DNA of 64,000 bases, taken from Alphaproteobacteria bacterium (GTDB lineage Bacteria > Pseudomonadota > Alphaproteobacteria > Micropepsales > Micropepsaceae). How positions within the stretch are numbered: position 1 is the stretch's first letter; each line of letters starts with the position of its first letter. Both the position numbers and the translations under genes were made by a program. Positions 44,526-54,311 of this stretch are shown in pieces. A model generated the notes under the pieces. That model had not been told where the DNA came from and made no database searches. It saw nothing but the letters and a program-made list of their open reading frames with translations. The stretch is from NCBI GenBank assembly GCA_017308375.1, contig JAFKEW010000042.1, positions 88,962 through 152,961 of the forward strand, written 5' to 3'.

Positions 44526-45380
44526 ATGGAGAACCCGGTGCATTCGCTCATCGTCTGGACGCCGCAATTGCAGATGCGGGTGGTTGACGGGATCGTCAAT
44601 CTCGTCGCCGCAATCCTGATCCTCGTCATCGGCTGGACCATTGCGGCGCTCATCAACAAATGGCTGGGCCGGGTGCTGGAGCGGATGCCGCGCTTCGATC
44701 CCACCTTGCGCCCGCCGCTGCTCGCGGTCATCCGCTACGGCATCGTCGCGGTCACCGTCATTGCCGTGCTTCAGCGCTTCGGGGTCGAAACCACCAGCCT
44801 GATCGCCATTCTGGGCGCCATCGGCCTCGCCATCGGGCTTGCGCTGCAAGGGACGTTATCGAATGTCGCCTCAGGCGTGATGCTTCTGCTGCTGCGCCCG
44901 TTCCATGCCGGCGACTACATCACCTATGGCGCGGGCGGCACGATGGGCGGCACGGTTCGCGAAGTGGGCCTGTTCCGCACCATCCTGATCACGGCCGATC
45001 TGGTTTTCGTTTCCGTGCCGAACAGCGAGATCTTCAGCACCTCGATCACCAATTATTCGCGCGAGCCGGTGCGGCGGATCAATTTCATCCTGCGCATCCC
45101 CTATTCGGACAATGTCGAAAAGGCACAAGCGCTGATCATGGAGGAGGTCAAAAAAGACACCCGCATCATGAGTTCACCTGCACCAGTGGTGCCGATCGGT
45201 GAGCTGGGGCCCAGTTCGGTCGATCTGATCGTGCGTTGCTGGGCGCGCAACGCGCAGTATTGGGACGTGCTTTTCGATCTGCAGAAGGCAATCAAACTGC
45301 GCTTCGACAGCGAAAACATCACCATTTCGGCCCCGCAGCAGCTTGTCGTGATGCGGGATTCCGCGGCAAAAGCGCAATAG
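44526..45380 (+). CDS. MscS-family mechanosensitive channel
   Basis: 284 residues. Three membrane helices fall in the first 130 residues. The pore-lining helix is ILGAIGLAIGLALQGTLSNV, followed by the MscS beta domain ASGVMLLLLRPFHAGDYI, VREVGLFRTILITAD and VPNSEIFSTSITNYSREPVR, and then the C-terminal cage. Such channels vent solutes on hypo-osmotic shock. GAGGTG is 7 nt before ATG 44526; a GTG at 44517 would overlap that site. Confidence 0.94.
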   Translation: MENPVHSLIVWTPQLQMRVVDGIVNLVAAILILVIGWTIAALINKWLGRVLERMPRFDPTLRPPLLAVIRYGIVAVTVIAVLQRFGVETTSLIAILGAIGLAIGLALQGTLSNVASGVMLLLLRPFHAGDYITYGAGGTMGGTVREVGLFRTILITADLVFVSVPNSEIFSTSITNYSREPVRRINFILRIPYSDNVEKAQALIMEEVKKDTRIMSSPAPVVPIGELGPSSVDLIVRCWARNAQYWDVLFDLQKAIKLRFDSENITISAPQQLVVMRDSAAKAQ

Positions 45381-45386
45381 AGCGGC

Positions 45387-46253
45387 TTATACCTCCACCA
45401 GCTTGCGATACAGATGCCAGGTTGCATGGCCCAGCACCGGAAGCACCACGATCAGGCCCAGAAACAGCGGGATCGTGCCCAGGATCAGGCCGCCCACCAC
45501 GATCATGCCCCACACCGCCATCGGCCCCACATTGGCCTTCACCGCGCGAACCGATGTGCGGATCGCTGTATCGAGGCCGACATCGCGATCGAGCAAAAGC
45601 GGAAACGAGACAACAGAGATGCTCATCGCCAGCACGGCAAACAAAAAGCCCACGCCAACGCCAAGGCCGATCATCTTCCATCCCCCACTGGTGAAAACCA
45701 CATCGCGGGCAAAGGCCATGATCGAGGCAGGCTCTTCCGGGCCCAGCGTGTAGCGGAAAATCAGATAGGCTGACAGAATCCATGCCGCAAAAATCGCGAT
45801 CATCAAAAGTCCCAGAATAGACAGCGCGCCCGCCGATGGTTCGCGGAACACGTCAACGGCGTTTGACCAACGCACCTCTTTTCCCTGCTCACGCCGGCGG
45901 CTCATTTCGTAAAGACCCACGGCCGCAACCGGGCCGATCAGGGCAAAGCCGGAGGCGAGCGGAAACAGCATTGGCAGAATGTCCAGGCCGAACGCCAGCC
46001 GCCATAAGACCAGCCCGGCCACGGCATAGATGACACCCACAAACAGCACGTCGCTGCGATACGCGCCGAAATCGTCAGCGCCCTTGCGCAGAACCTCACC
46101 CAGATCGCGTATGGAAATCCTGCGCACAGACGGCACAGGCGAATGGATTGTCTCCTGAATGTGCTGCAATGAGTGGTAGGCCGATGCCGCGCCATGGGCG
46201 GCGCGCGCGATCTGCGCACCGATATACTCAACCGGATTTTTGATGTGCTCCAT
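45387..46253 (-). CDS. DUF2189 integral membrane protein
   Basis: 288 residues with about six membrane spans (e.g. VLFVGVIYAVAGLVLWRLAFG, ALSILGLLMIAIFAAWILSA, MAVWGMIVVGGLILGTIPLF). The DUF2189 hallmarks are RRISIRDLGEVLRKGADDF, GLYEMSRRREQGKEVRWSNA and SFPLLLDRDVGLDTAI. These proteins often accompany cytochrome oxidase genes, which are absent here. Function unknown. It converges on the MscS gene with 6 bp between stops. Confidence 0.9.
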   Translation of the reverse strand: MEHIKNPVEYIGAQIARAAHGAASAYHSLQHIQETIHSPVPSVRRISIRDLGEVLRKGADDFGAYRSDVLFVGVIYAVAGLVLWRLAFGLDILPMLFPLASGFALIGPVAAVGLYEMSRRREQGKEVRWSNAVDVFREPSAGALSILGLLMIAIFAAWILSAYLIFRYTLGPEEPASIMAFARDVVFTSGGWKMIGLGVGVGFLFAVLAMSISVVSFPLLLDRDVGLDTAIRTSVRAVKANVGPMAVWGMIVVGGLILGTIPLFLGLIVVLPVLGHATWHLYRKLVEV

Positions 46254-46568
46254 AAGGCATTCTCCCGTGTCTTTCTCTTCGGGATCGGCCTCGAAGGCGG
46301 GGCGGCCGCGAACGAGGCCGCAACCATATGGACCATCCTAGCGCGTCAGCCCCTGGGATGCGACCGTTCGATCACGCCAATGCCCGGAAAATCGCGTTCG
46401 CGAGGGCTGGAATAATGGGAACTCACCGGATATCCGGTGAAATCGGGCTTAGACGGCCCTCCCACTTCAACAAATGCCGACAAGGAGCGCAATCGCATTG
46501 CGAACGCCCCCTGTCACCCCAAGGGTCTTCACCAGTATCGCAACACGATGCAGAAAATTTACCGAAAC
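46254..46568. promoter_or_regulatory. Intergenic region with two palindromes upstream of DUF2189
   Basis: No gene is seen in these 315 bp. Two sharp palindromes stand out: TCACCGGATATCCGGTGA (46423-46440, perfect over 18 bp) and CGCAAT-CGC-ATTGCG (46488-46502). They lie between the stop of the metallo-hydrolase gene and the start of DUF2189, both minus strand, so they could be operator or mRNA-end structures. GGGAG before 46253 serves DUF2189. Confidence 0.4.
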
Positions 46569-47627
46569 TTATTCTGCTGTCTCATACCAGATAATGCCGT
46601 CACTATCCGTGCGCCGTGTCATCTGCCCGCGCGCCATCAGGCAATTGAGATGGGCAATACTCTCCCCCGTTGCCGCCATGTAATTTCCGCTGGTGATCCG
46701 GCTGCGGAACAGCACCGGAAAACAGTCCACCGCCCGTTTCGGCTCGGCGCACAGCGTGATCAGTTTCCCCATATTGGATTCGTGATCGTCGATCAGTTCC
46801 TGAAGCCTGAGATCGGCGCGATAGAACGGCTCGTTGTGGGACGGCAGAACCAGCACATCCTGCGGCAGCACACGTTTCAGCATGTGACAGGAATCGAGCC
46901 AGTCCTTCAGTGGATTGGCGTCCGGCTCGGTCGGGTGCACCGAGACGTTGGACGAAATGCGCGGCAGAATCTGGTCGCCGGAAATCAGGATGTTTTCTTC
47001 CGCGCAATAAAGACAAGCATGCTCTGGCGCGTGACCGCGGCCGACAATCACTTTCCAGTTTCGTCCGCCGATCGGGATGGTTTCGCCATCCACAATGCGG
47101 CGGAAGGAATTCGGCATACGATAGACGCCATGCCCGAAGCGGCCGAAACGGGTCCGGTATTCCTCGACCAGATTTTCGGGATAGCCCGCAGAGCGATAGA
47201 ACCGTACACCTTCGGGCGGCGCCTCATGCCCGGTATCGGACACCAGGTTGCGGCACATCAGGTAATCGGTGCGCGTCATCCACAGCGCGACATCGAAGCG
47301 CCGCACCAGCCAGCCGGCCAGCCCGATATGGTCGGGATGCATGTGGGTGACGATCACCCGTTTGATCGGGCGGCCCTTCATCGGGCCGTCGAACAATTGC
47401 TCCCAGGCATTGCGCGTCGGCTCGTCCCGGATGCCAGTGTCCACCACGGTCCAGCCGTCTTCATCGTCCAGCAGCCAGAGATTGATATGATTGAGCTGCA
47501 TCGGCAGCCGCATCCGGATCCAGTGAATGCCGGGGGCCACATCGATAATCTGGCCCAATTCCGGCCGCGTTTCGAAGGGGTAGTCAAGATTACGCCCCGG
47601 GCGCACCGGGGCCTCAGCGTCACTCAA
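46569..47627 (-). CDS. MBL-fold metallo-hydrolase
   Basis: 352 residues in the metallo-beta-lactamase fold: the metal motif THMHPDHIGLAG (HxHxDH), GRGHAPEHACLYCAEENILISGDQILPRI split over the second metal site, and a C-terminal helical region with HNEPFY. The C-terminal extension resembles the LACTB2/glyoxalase II-like group, but the substrate cannot be told. It diverges from the yceI-like gene by 196 bp. Confidence 0.9.
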   Translation of the reverse strand: MSDAEAPVRPGRNLDYPFETRPELGQIIDVAPGIHWIRMRLPMQLNHINLWLLDDEDGWTVVDTGIRDEPTRNAWEQLFDGPMKGRPIKRVIVTHMHPDHIGLAGWLVRRFDVALWMTRTDYLMCRNLVSDTGHEAPPEGVRFYRSAGYPENLVEEYRTRFGRFGHGVYRMPNSFRRIVDGETIPIGGRNWKVIVGRGHAPEHACLYCAEENILISGDQILPRISSNVSVHPTEPDANPLKDWLDSCHMLKRVLPQDVLVLPSHNEPFYRADLRLQELIDDHESNMGKLITLCAEPKRAVDCFPVLFRSRITSGNYMAATGESIAHLNCLMARGQMTRRTDSDGIIWYETAE

Positions 47628-47823
47628 GTGCCGCGCCTTTCATCGAATATCATCCAGTCCGACTATGGAAAGCCCTTGCAAGCCGCGTCAAGCCGCCGGT
47701 TTCCGCCGCGTCCCCCATGGGTGGCCACGGTTTTAGGCTTTGCATGCCGCTACAGCCCTGTTGCATCCTGTCGCCGGAAGCGCCGCAACCTCTCTATAAA
47801 GACCATACGGCGCCGGGTGGGAG

Positions 47824-48426
47824 ATGAGGCACGCAATCGTGCTCTTGCTGGCGCTGGCTGTGGCAATGCCTGCGGCCGCGGCGGAGTGGAAGGTTGATCA
47901 TGCCAAAAGCATGGTGGGCTTCTCGCTCGACTGGCAGGACCGCCCTTTCAACGTGCTGTTTCGCAAATGGTCGGCCGACATCCGGTTCGATCCTGATGAT
48001 CTCGCCCACGCACAGGCGCGCGTGACCATCGATCTTTCCAGTGTCACCTCGGGCGTCCATGACATGGACACGGCGATGGCCGGGCCGGAAGGCTTTGCCG
48101 CCGATCACGCACCGGAGGCTGAATTCGTCACAAGCTGGATTCGCGCCACGGGCGAGGATCGCTATGAGGCGCGCGGCGTTCTGACCATAAAGGGCGCAAG
48201 CCGCGCCATCACCCTTCCCTTCACGCTGCGCATCAAGGGCCACAAGGCGCACATGGTAGGTTCTGCGCAGATCGTCCGCACCGATTTCGGCATCGGCATG
48301 GGGCGCTGGGCGTCCGACAATCCGGTAGCGCGCGTGGTCAGGATATTCGTCGATCTGACCGCCACCAAAGCGCCACAGACAAAGGAAAAGAAAAAAGAGC
48401 AGAAAAAAGAAAAAGCTGCACCCTGA
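47824..48426 (+). CDS. YceI-family periplasmic protein
   Basis: 200 residues: a signal peptide (MRHAIVLLLALAVAMPAAAA) and a YceI lipocalin-like barrel that binds polyisoprenoids (WKVDHAKSMVGFSLDWQDRP, DIRFDPDDLAHAQARVTIDL, TIKGASRAITLPFTLRI, IGMGRWASDNPVARVVRIFV). It ends in a Lys/Glu tail (KEKKKEQKKEKAAP). GGGAG precedes the ATG. The cytochrome b561 gene follows 48 bp on, a common pairing. Confidence 0.93.
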   Translation: MRHAIVLLLALAVAMPAAAAEWKVDHAKSMVGFSLDWQDRPFNVLFRKWSADIRFDPDDLAHAQARVTIDLSSVTSGVHDMDTAMAGPEGFAADHAPEAEFVTSWIRATGEDRYEARGVLTIKGASRAITLPFTLRIKGHKAHMVGSAQIVRTDFGIGMGRWASDNPVARVVRIFVDLTATKAPQTKEKKKEQKKEKAAP

Positions 48427-48474
48427 TGCGGTTGCCGCTACGCTTTCAAAATACGAACCAGCAACGGAGAAGAC

Positions 48475-49083
48475 ATGACCGCCCGCGATACCCAGTTGCG
48501 CTACGGCAACGTGGCCATGACCTTGCACTGGATCATTGCCGCCCTGCTCATCATCAATCTCGGGCTGGGGCTCAGCATGGCGTCTCTGCCGCGCACCGCG
48601 CCCAATCTGGGGCTGATCGTGATGGTGCACAAATCTACCGGCCTGACCATTCTGGTGCTGAGCGTGTTGCGGCTGGTCTGGCGGCTGATGAATCCATGGC
48701 CACCATTGCCACAGAACCTCAGCCCGGCCCTGCGGGCGCTGGCGCGCACCACGCATGTTCTGTTCTACGTCATGATCATCGCCATTCCGCTGACGGGCTG
48801 GGCCATGGTGTCCGCCTCGCCGCGGCAATCGCCCATCATGTGGTACGGGCTGTTCGAATGGCCGAAGATCGGTTTCCTCACCAACCTCGCCGCCGATCAG
48901 AAGCGGCCGGTCACCGGCATGCTGGCCGAAACCCATGAAATTCTCGCCTTTCTGACCATCGCCCTGATTGTGCTGCACGTGGCGGGCGCGCTTTACCATC
49001 ACTTCATCCACCGCGATCAGGTGCTGAAGCGCATGGTGCCGGGCACGAAAGTCGCAGGCGATATCGGGCAGGCGGGCGGCTGA
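48475..49083 (+). CDS. Cytochrome b561-type membrane protein
   Basis: 202 residues with four membrane spans and heme-ligand histidines His18 (AMTLHWIIAALLI), His52 (MVHKSTGLTILV) and the late pair in ETHEILAF and LHVAGALYHHF. Such CybB-like proteins shuttle electrons from quinol to superoxide or periplasmic acceptors. YceI upstream binds isoprenoid quinones in relatives, so the two may work together. AACGGAGA serves as the ribosome binding site. Confidence 0.93.
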   Translation: MTARDTQLRYGNVAMTLHWIIAALLIINLGLGLSMASLPRTAPNLGLIVMVHKSTGLTILVLSVLRLVWRLMNPWPPLPQNLSPALRALARTTHVLFYVMIIAIPLTGWAMVSASPRQSPIMWYGLFEWPKIGFLTNLAADQKRPVTGMLAETHEILAFLTIALIVLHVAGALYHHFIHRDQVLKRMVPGTKVAGDIGQAGG

Positions 49084-49117
49084 CGAACGGTGCGCAGTGC
49101 CGTAAGCTGCGCCTGCA

Positions 49118-50092
49118 ATGAACACAGTCCTGAACACGCGGGTTGCAGCGGCGAATGACGCGACCATTGGCGAGGCTGCCCGTATTCTGAAACGCGGCGG
49201 CCTTGTCGCACTGCCAACGGAAACGGTTTACGGCCTCGGCGCCAATGCAGGTGACGATGCCGCCGTGGCCGGCATTTTCGCGGCCAAAGGCCGGCCCAAA
49301 TTCAATCCTCTGATCGTGCATGTGCGCGATTATGCGCATGCGGCCGAACTCGGCGCATTTCCGTCGCTGGCGCGCGACCTGGTGGCGCAATTCTGGCCCG
49401 GCCCGCTGACGCTCGTCGTTCCGCGGCGGGAGAAAGCGCGGCTGTCGCTTCTGGTCAGCGCCGGGCTCGATACGGTGGCGTTACGCTCCCCATCGCATCC
49501 GGTTGCGCAGCGCCTGCTTCAGACTTGCGGTCTTCCGATTGCCGCACCCAGCGCCAACCCCTCCGGGCTCCTCAGCCCCACCACAGCACAAGCCGTGGCA
49601 GACGGCCTTTCCGGTCAACTTGAACTGGTGATCGATGGCGGCCCCTGCCCGGTCGGGGTTGAATCGACCGTGCTCGGTTTCGATGGTGAGCGCGCGGTGC
49701 TTCTGCGCCCCGGCGCGATTGCGCGGGCAGAGCTTGAGCCGATCGCAGGCACGCTTCTCACCGCAAAACCCGGCCGCGTCGCCTCCCCCGGCATGCTGAA
49801 AAGCCATTACGCGCCGCGCGCCGGTCTTCGCCTCAACGCCAAGTCGGTTTCGGCGGATGAAGGACTGCTGGCTTTTGGTCCTGATGCGCTGCCGGGGGCG
49901 CGCGTCACGCGCAATCTCAGCCAGAATCGCGACACGCGCGAAGCCGCCGCCAATCTGTTTGCCATGCTGCGTGAACTGGATGCCACCGGCGTCCGCCAAA
50001 TCGCCGTGATGCCGATCCCCGATGATGGTCTTGGCGAGGCAATCAACGACCGGCTTCGCCGCGCCGCCGCCCCGCGTGAGCCCGTGGCGTGA
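49118..50092 (+). CDS. L-threonylcarbamoyladenylate synthase (Sua5/YwlC type)
   Basis: 324 residues. The TsaC core (about 1-205) has LVALPTETVYGLGANAGDDA, GRPKFNPLIVHVRD, PSANPSGLLSPTTA and GVESTVLGFD. The C-terminal Sua5 domain starts after a linker (SPGMLKSHYAPRAGLRL). It makes threonylcarbamoyl-AMP for t6A37 of tRNAs reading ANN codons. It overlaps the next gene as GTGA. Confidence 0.94.
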   Translation: MNTVLNTRVAAANDATIGEAARILKRGGLVALPTETVYGLGANAGDDAAVAGIFAAKGRPKFNPLIVHVRDYAHAAELGAFPSLARDLVAQFWPGPLTLVVPRREKARLSLLVSAGLDTVALRSPSHPVAQRLLQTCGLPIAAPSANPSGLLSPTTAQAVADGLSGQLELVIDGGPCPVGVESTVLGFDGERAVLLRPGAIARAELEPIAGTLLTAKPGRVASPGMLKSHYAPRAGLRLNAKSVSADEGLLAFGPDALPGARVTRNLSQNRDTREAAANLFAMLRELDATGVRQIAVMPIPDDGLGEAINDRLRRAAAPREPVA

Positions 50093-51507
50093 GCATCGCG
50101 CCCACCATCGCCGTAAAGCTGAAAGAGATCGCGGGCCCCCACGGCTTCAGCGAAGATCCGGCGGAAATCGCGCCCCATCTCGAAGAATGGCGCAGCAAAT
50201 ATCACGGCCACAGCACGCTTTTGCTGAAACCCTCACACACGGAGCAAGTGTCGCAAATCCTCGCCCTCTGCAACGAGAGCAACACACCCATCGTGCCCCA
50301 AGGCGGCAATACCGGCCTTGTCGGCGGGCAGATTCCGTTTCATGGCGAGGTTCTGCTGAGCCTCGCGCGCATGAACCGGATTCGCACGGTCGATGCGCAC
50401 GGCATGAGCCTGATCGCCGAAGCTGGTGTCATCCTCGCCGATGTGCAGCGCACCGCCGAAGATGCGGGGCGTTATTTTCCGCTCAGCCTCGCCGCCGAAG
50501 GCTCCTGCACCATTGGCGGTAACCTTTCCACCAATGCCGGCGGCGTCAACGTGCTGCGCTACGGCAATACGCGGGAGCTTGTGCTGGGGCTGGAAGTGGT
50601 GCTGGCAGACGGCCGCGTGCTCAACCTGCTGCGCACCTTGCGCAAGGACAATACTGGCTACGACCTGAAACAGCTTTTCATCGGTGCCGAAGGCACACTG
50701 GGTGTCATCACCGCAGCGGCCCTGAAACTGTTTCCGGTGCCCGGCATACGCACCACTGCCTTTGCCGCAATTACCGATCCAGAGGCGGCGGTCGCGCTTC
50801 TTTCCCACCTGCAGGATGAAACCGGCGGCCTCATCAGCGCCTTCGAATTGATCCCGCGCATCGGGCTTGAATTCGTATTGGCGCATATGCCGCAAACCGC
50901 CGATCCGCTTTCTGCGCCCTCGCCCTGGTATGTGCTGACCGAAGCGGCCGGCCCGCGCGGCATGGATATGCACGGCGTGATCGAAGCATCTCTTGCCGCC
51001 GCGATGGAAGCGGGATTGGTGCGCGACGCCACCATCGCGCAAAACGAAACCCAGCGCGCCCAGTTCTGGCGCCTGCGCGAAAGCCTGTCGGAATCGCAAA
51101 AACCGGAAGGCGGCTCGATCAAGCACGATGTCTCGCTGCCCATCGCACGCATACCGGAATTTCTGGCGCGCGCATCCGCTGCCGTGATCGCGAAAGTGCC
51201 CGGCGCCCGGCCGGTGCCGTTCGGCCATATCGGGGACGGCAATATCCATTTCAACATTTCCGTGCCGAAGGGTGGCGATAACGCGGCCTTCCTCGCGCAA
51301 TGGGAAACGGTCAACCGCATCGTGCACGATATCGTGCGGGAATTTGGCGGATCGATCAGCGCCGAACACGGGCTCGGCGTGATGAAACACAACGAAATCG
51401 CACGCTACAAAGGGGCCGATGAGATCGCAGTGATGCAGGCCCTGAAACGCACGCTCGATCCCAGGAATATCCTCAATCCGGGAAAAGTCCTGCCGGACTC
51501 GGATTGA
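50089..51507 (+). CDS. FAD-linked D-2-hydroxyacid dehydrogenase (GlcD/D2HGDH-like)
   Basis: 472-residue VAO-fold flavoenzyme: PQGGNTGLVGGQIPFHGEVL, AAEGSCTIGGNLSTNAGGVN, LRYGNTRELVLGLEVVL, GAEGTLGVITAAALKLFP, and the C-terminal VPFGHIGDGNIHFNIS and SAEHGLGVMK. The pattern fits D-lactate or D-2-hydroxyglutarate dehydrogenases; substrate unresolved. The GTG start overlaps the Sua5 stop. Its stop directly abuts the stop of the convergent glucan synthase. Confidence 0.92.
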   Translation: MSIAPTIAVKLKEIAGPHGFSEDPAEIAPHLEEWRSKYHGHSTLLLKPSHTEQVSQILALCNESNTPIVPQGGNTGLVGGQIPFHGEVLLSLARMNRIRTVDAHGMSLIAEAGVILADVQRTAEDAGRYFPLSLAAEGSCTIGGNLSTNAGGVNVLRYGNTRELVLGLEVVLADGRVLNLLRTLRKDNTGYDLKQLFIGAEGTLGVITAAALKLFPVPGIRTTAFAAITDPEAAVALLSHLQDETGGLISAFELIPRIGLEFVLAHMPQTADPLSAPSPWYVLTEAAGPRGMDMHGVIEASLAAAMEAGLVRDATIAQNETQRAQFWRLRESLSESQKPEGGSIKHDVSLPIARIPEFLARASAAVIAKVPGARPVPFGHIGDGNIHFNISVPKGGDNAAFLAQWETVNRIVHDIVREFGGSISAEHGLGVMKHNEIARYKGADEIAVMQALKRTLDPRNILNPGKVLPDSD

Positions 51508-54177
51508 TCACGCGGCGCGCGACAGTGCTTCCGGCGGGGGCTGTGGCGAAGGCGGTGCCGGCAGCGGCAGCACCGCTGCGCTGGGCCGTTTGGAATTGGC
51601 CATCGCACTCAGGATCGCCGTTACCACGGTCGCGGCATAAGGCAGGCTCTGCACCGCCAGCATCAGCATCCAGAGCGATTCCGCCGGGTCCTGCAATCCG
51701 CCATTCAGGAACGCCATCGCAAGCAGCGCCAATGCGCACAATGACAGCAGCGTCGTCTCCTGCCATGCCAGCCGCAGGGCTTGCGACACCGCCGCCTGAT
51801 CCTCGCATTTCGGCGTGCGCAGGAACGGCTTTTTCGAGGTGAAGATGCCGGCGATCACCGCCTTTGCCACCGTGTGCGTCAGCGACAGCCCGGCGATGGA
51901 GGCCATCAGCGCGCCCTTGACCCCGGATCTGACCTTCTGCGGGTAGAGCAGCAGGGTCTTCAGCGTCTTGGCGAGGAACAGTGCCAGTGCGGCCGCCGAA
52001 AGTGCGGACATCGGCACATCGAAATAGCGCGGCGCCACCGTCATCAGCAGCGTCCACACCAGCGCCGCCAAGGTCACGATCATGCCGAGCCCGTCGGAAA
52101 TCCACGGCAGCCAGCCGGACAGAAACTGATAACGCTGCGCCCATGACAGGCCCTTGGTGCCCATGAAGATCGCGCCCTTGTGGCGTTTCATGATCTGCAT
52201 CGCGCCATAGACCCAGCGATAGCGCTGCCCCATGAAAGCGCCCAGCGTATCGGGGATAAGCCCGCGCCCCATGCTCTCGGGGATATAGGCGGCGCTGTAA
52301 CCGGACTCGAACAGTTTCAGGCCAAGCTCGGTATCCTCGGTGATGCACCACGGGCTCCAGCCGCCGACTTCTTCCAGCGCCTTTTTGCGCACAATCATCA
52401 TGGTGCCGTGCTGAATGATGGCGTCGTGTTCGTTGCGCTCCACCATGCCGATCTGGAAGAAGCCGCGATATTCCTCAAACGCCATCGCCTTGAACAGGCT
52501 TTCATGGCCGTCGCGGTAGTCCTGCGGCCCTTGCACCAGCGCAATCTGGTCGGAAGCGAAGAACGGCAGCGCCCGGCGCAGCCAGTACGGCGCAACCTGA
52601 TAGTCGCTGTCGATCACGGCGATATAGACCGTTTCGGGATCGGTCATCTTCAGCGTTTCGTTCAGCGCGCCGGCCTTGAAGCCTTTCAGCTTGTCGATAT
52701 GGGCAAAGCGGAAACGCGGGCCAAGGCGGGCGCAATGCTCCTCCACCGGGCGCCATGTCTCTTCATCCGGCGTATTGTTGTCGAGGACGATGACCTCGAA
52801 ATTGTCGTAGTCGAGGCGGGCCAGCGCGTTCAGCGTTTCGGCCACCATCTCCGGCGGTTCGTTGTAACAGGGCACATGGATCGAAACGCGCGGCGCATTT
52901 TCTGGGATCGCCGCGATCATTCTTCGCCGCTCCACCCGCCACAGGCTGGAGGCAAGCTCCACCCCTTCGGTCAGGATCACGATGGAGGCCAAAAGCACCA
53001 ATGGTGCCATCGCCGCGATCATCGCGATGTCGCCCACTTCGATATATTCCAGCGAACTGGCGTCAACCAGAACCAGAAGCCCGGTGGTCACCGCGGCAAC
53101 CAGCCCGCCCATCACGATATAGCCCGGCTGCCGCACGCGCGGCATCCGGCCCAAAATCAACAGGCCCAGGATCAGGGGCAGGATTCCGGCAAACACCGCA
53201 TAGGTGCGCCATTCGGGGAAGGTCCGCAGCATGCCGGTGAAGGGGAATTTCGGCGCGCCGGTCGCATCGAACATGCCCCAATAGGCGCCGACCGCGCCTT
53301 CGCTGCCGCCCTTCCAGGGCTGGTCATAGGCTTCGATCAGGTAATAGTCCCAGCCCTTCTGCATCGCCAGTTGCACGAAGGCGCGAATGAAAAAGGCTTC
53401 GTTGGCGAGGGAGGCTTCGGCATTGCGTTTGGTGCGGCCTTCGGACGGCCAGCCCGCCTCGCCGATGATGATGGGCTTGCCGGGAAACTCATCCTGCACA
53501 TGCTGGAAAGCGTGCTGCACGAAAACCAGCGAATCGCGAACCGAAATCCCTTCCCAATAGGGCAGCAGGTGAATGGCGATCAGATCGACATGCTCGGCGA
53601 TTTCCGGGTTCAGCAGCCAGGTGGACCACGGCTCCGCCGTCGTCACCTTGATGCGGCTGGGAAGGGCCGCGCGCACCTTTTCGATGTAGCCGTTCAGTTG
53701 CTCCGCCGTCACGTCGCCGCGCAGGATCGCTTCGTTGCCGACAAACACGCGGTCAATCACACGGCGATTGGCAAGGGCGACGCGAATGCCCTTGTCCACT
53801 TCCTTCTCATTGGCTTCGAGGTCGGTGCCGATCCAGATGCCGAGCGAAACCGTCAGCCCATAGCGCCGTGCGATTTCCGGCACACGGTCCAGCCCGCCCG
53901 ACACGGTATAGGTACGGATATGCCCGGTGAGCTGGGAAAGCTGCGCCATGTCGCGGTCGATCCGCTCGGGGCTGACATGACGATGATCTTTTTCGGTGAA
54001 GAGGTGGCTTGGGCTGTAGGAGAGGCCACGCACCTGCCCGTCCCAATCCGGTGCGATCACGGCATAATCGCGGCTGGCCCAGAACAGCATGCTGGCCGCA
54101 ACGACGAAGACGAGCGCCAGTGCAATGCGCGCCCTGCCGCTGTTCCAGCGGTTGAGCAGGCGGCGAAGCGTCACCAT
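51508..54177 (-). CDS. GH17-GT2 fusion, NdvB-like beta-1,3-glucan synthase
   Basis: 889 residues. After an N-terminal span (about 18-36) comes a periplasmic GH17 domain (about 48-320) with acid Glu149 (VFVGNEAILRGD) and nucleophile Glu240 (IIGEAGWPSEG). Two or three spans (about 327-405) lead to a family 2 glycosyltransferase (about 430-660) with DSD (523-525), TED (613-615) and QRYRW (651-655), then further spans. This architecture matches NdvB-type cyclic beta-1,3-glucan synthases: the GT2 polymerises from UDP-glucose and the GH17 part cyclises or transfers. A Pro-rich tail ends the protein. Confidence 0.88.
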   Translation of the reverse strand: MVTLRRLLNRWNSGRARIALALVFVVAASMLFWASRDYAVIAPDWDGQVRGLSYSPSHLFTEKDHRHVSPERIDRDMAQLSQLTGHIRTYTVSGGLDRVPEIARRYGLTVSLGIWIGTDLEANEKEVDKGIRVALANRRVIDRVFVGNEAILRGDVTAEQLNGYIEKVRAALPSRIKVTTAEPWSTWLLNPEIAEHVDLIAIHLLPYWEGISVRDSLVFVQHAFQHVQDEFPGKPIIIGEAGWPSEGRTKRNAEASLANEAFFIRAFVQLAMQKGWDYYLIEAYDQPWKGGSEGAVGAYWGMFDATGAPKFPFTGMLRTFPEWRTYAVFAGILPLILGLLILGRMPRVRQPGYIVMGGLVAAVTTGLLVLVDASSLEYIEVGDIAMIAAMAPLVLLASIVILTEGVELASSLWRVERRRMIAAIPENAPRVSIHVPCYNEPPEMVAETLNALARLDYDNFEVIVLDNNTPDEETWRPVEEHCARLGPRFRFAHIDKLKGFKAGALNETLKMTDPETVYIAVIDSDYQVAPYWLRRALPFFASDQIALVQGPQDYRDGHESLFKAMAFEEYRGFFQIGMVERNEHDAIIQHGTMMIVRKKALEEVGGWSPWCITEDTELGLKLFESGYSAAYIPESMGRGLIPDTLGAFMGQRYRWVYGAMQIMKRHKGAIFMGTKGLSWAQRYQFLSGWLPWISDGLGMIVTLAALVWTLLMTVAPRYFDVPMSALSAAALALFLAKTLKTLLLYPQKVRSGVKGALMASIAGLSLTHTVAKAVIAGIFTSKKPFLRTPKCEDQAAVSQALRLAWQETTLLSLCALALLAMAFLNGGLQDPAESLWMLMLAVQSLPYAATVVTAILSAMANSKRPSAAVLPLPAPPSPQPPPEALSRAA

Positions 54178-54311
54178 TTCCGCTGTCCCGCCGGCTTCAA
54201 TGTCCGGCTGCTAACGAAGACCGCTCTGTGTCCTGGCAAGTCCGTGATCCCGCGTCGCTATGCTATGGTTCACTTCCGGCGGTTTCTGCGAATGGCTGGT
54301 CCGGCCGCCGA

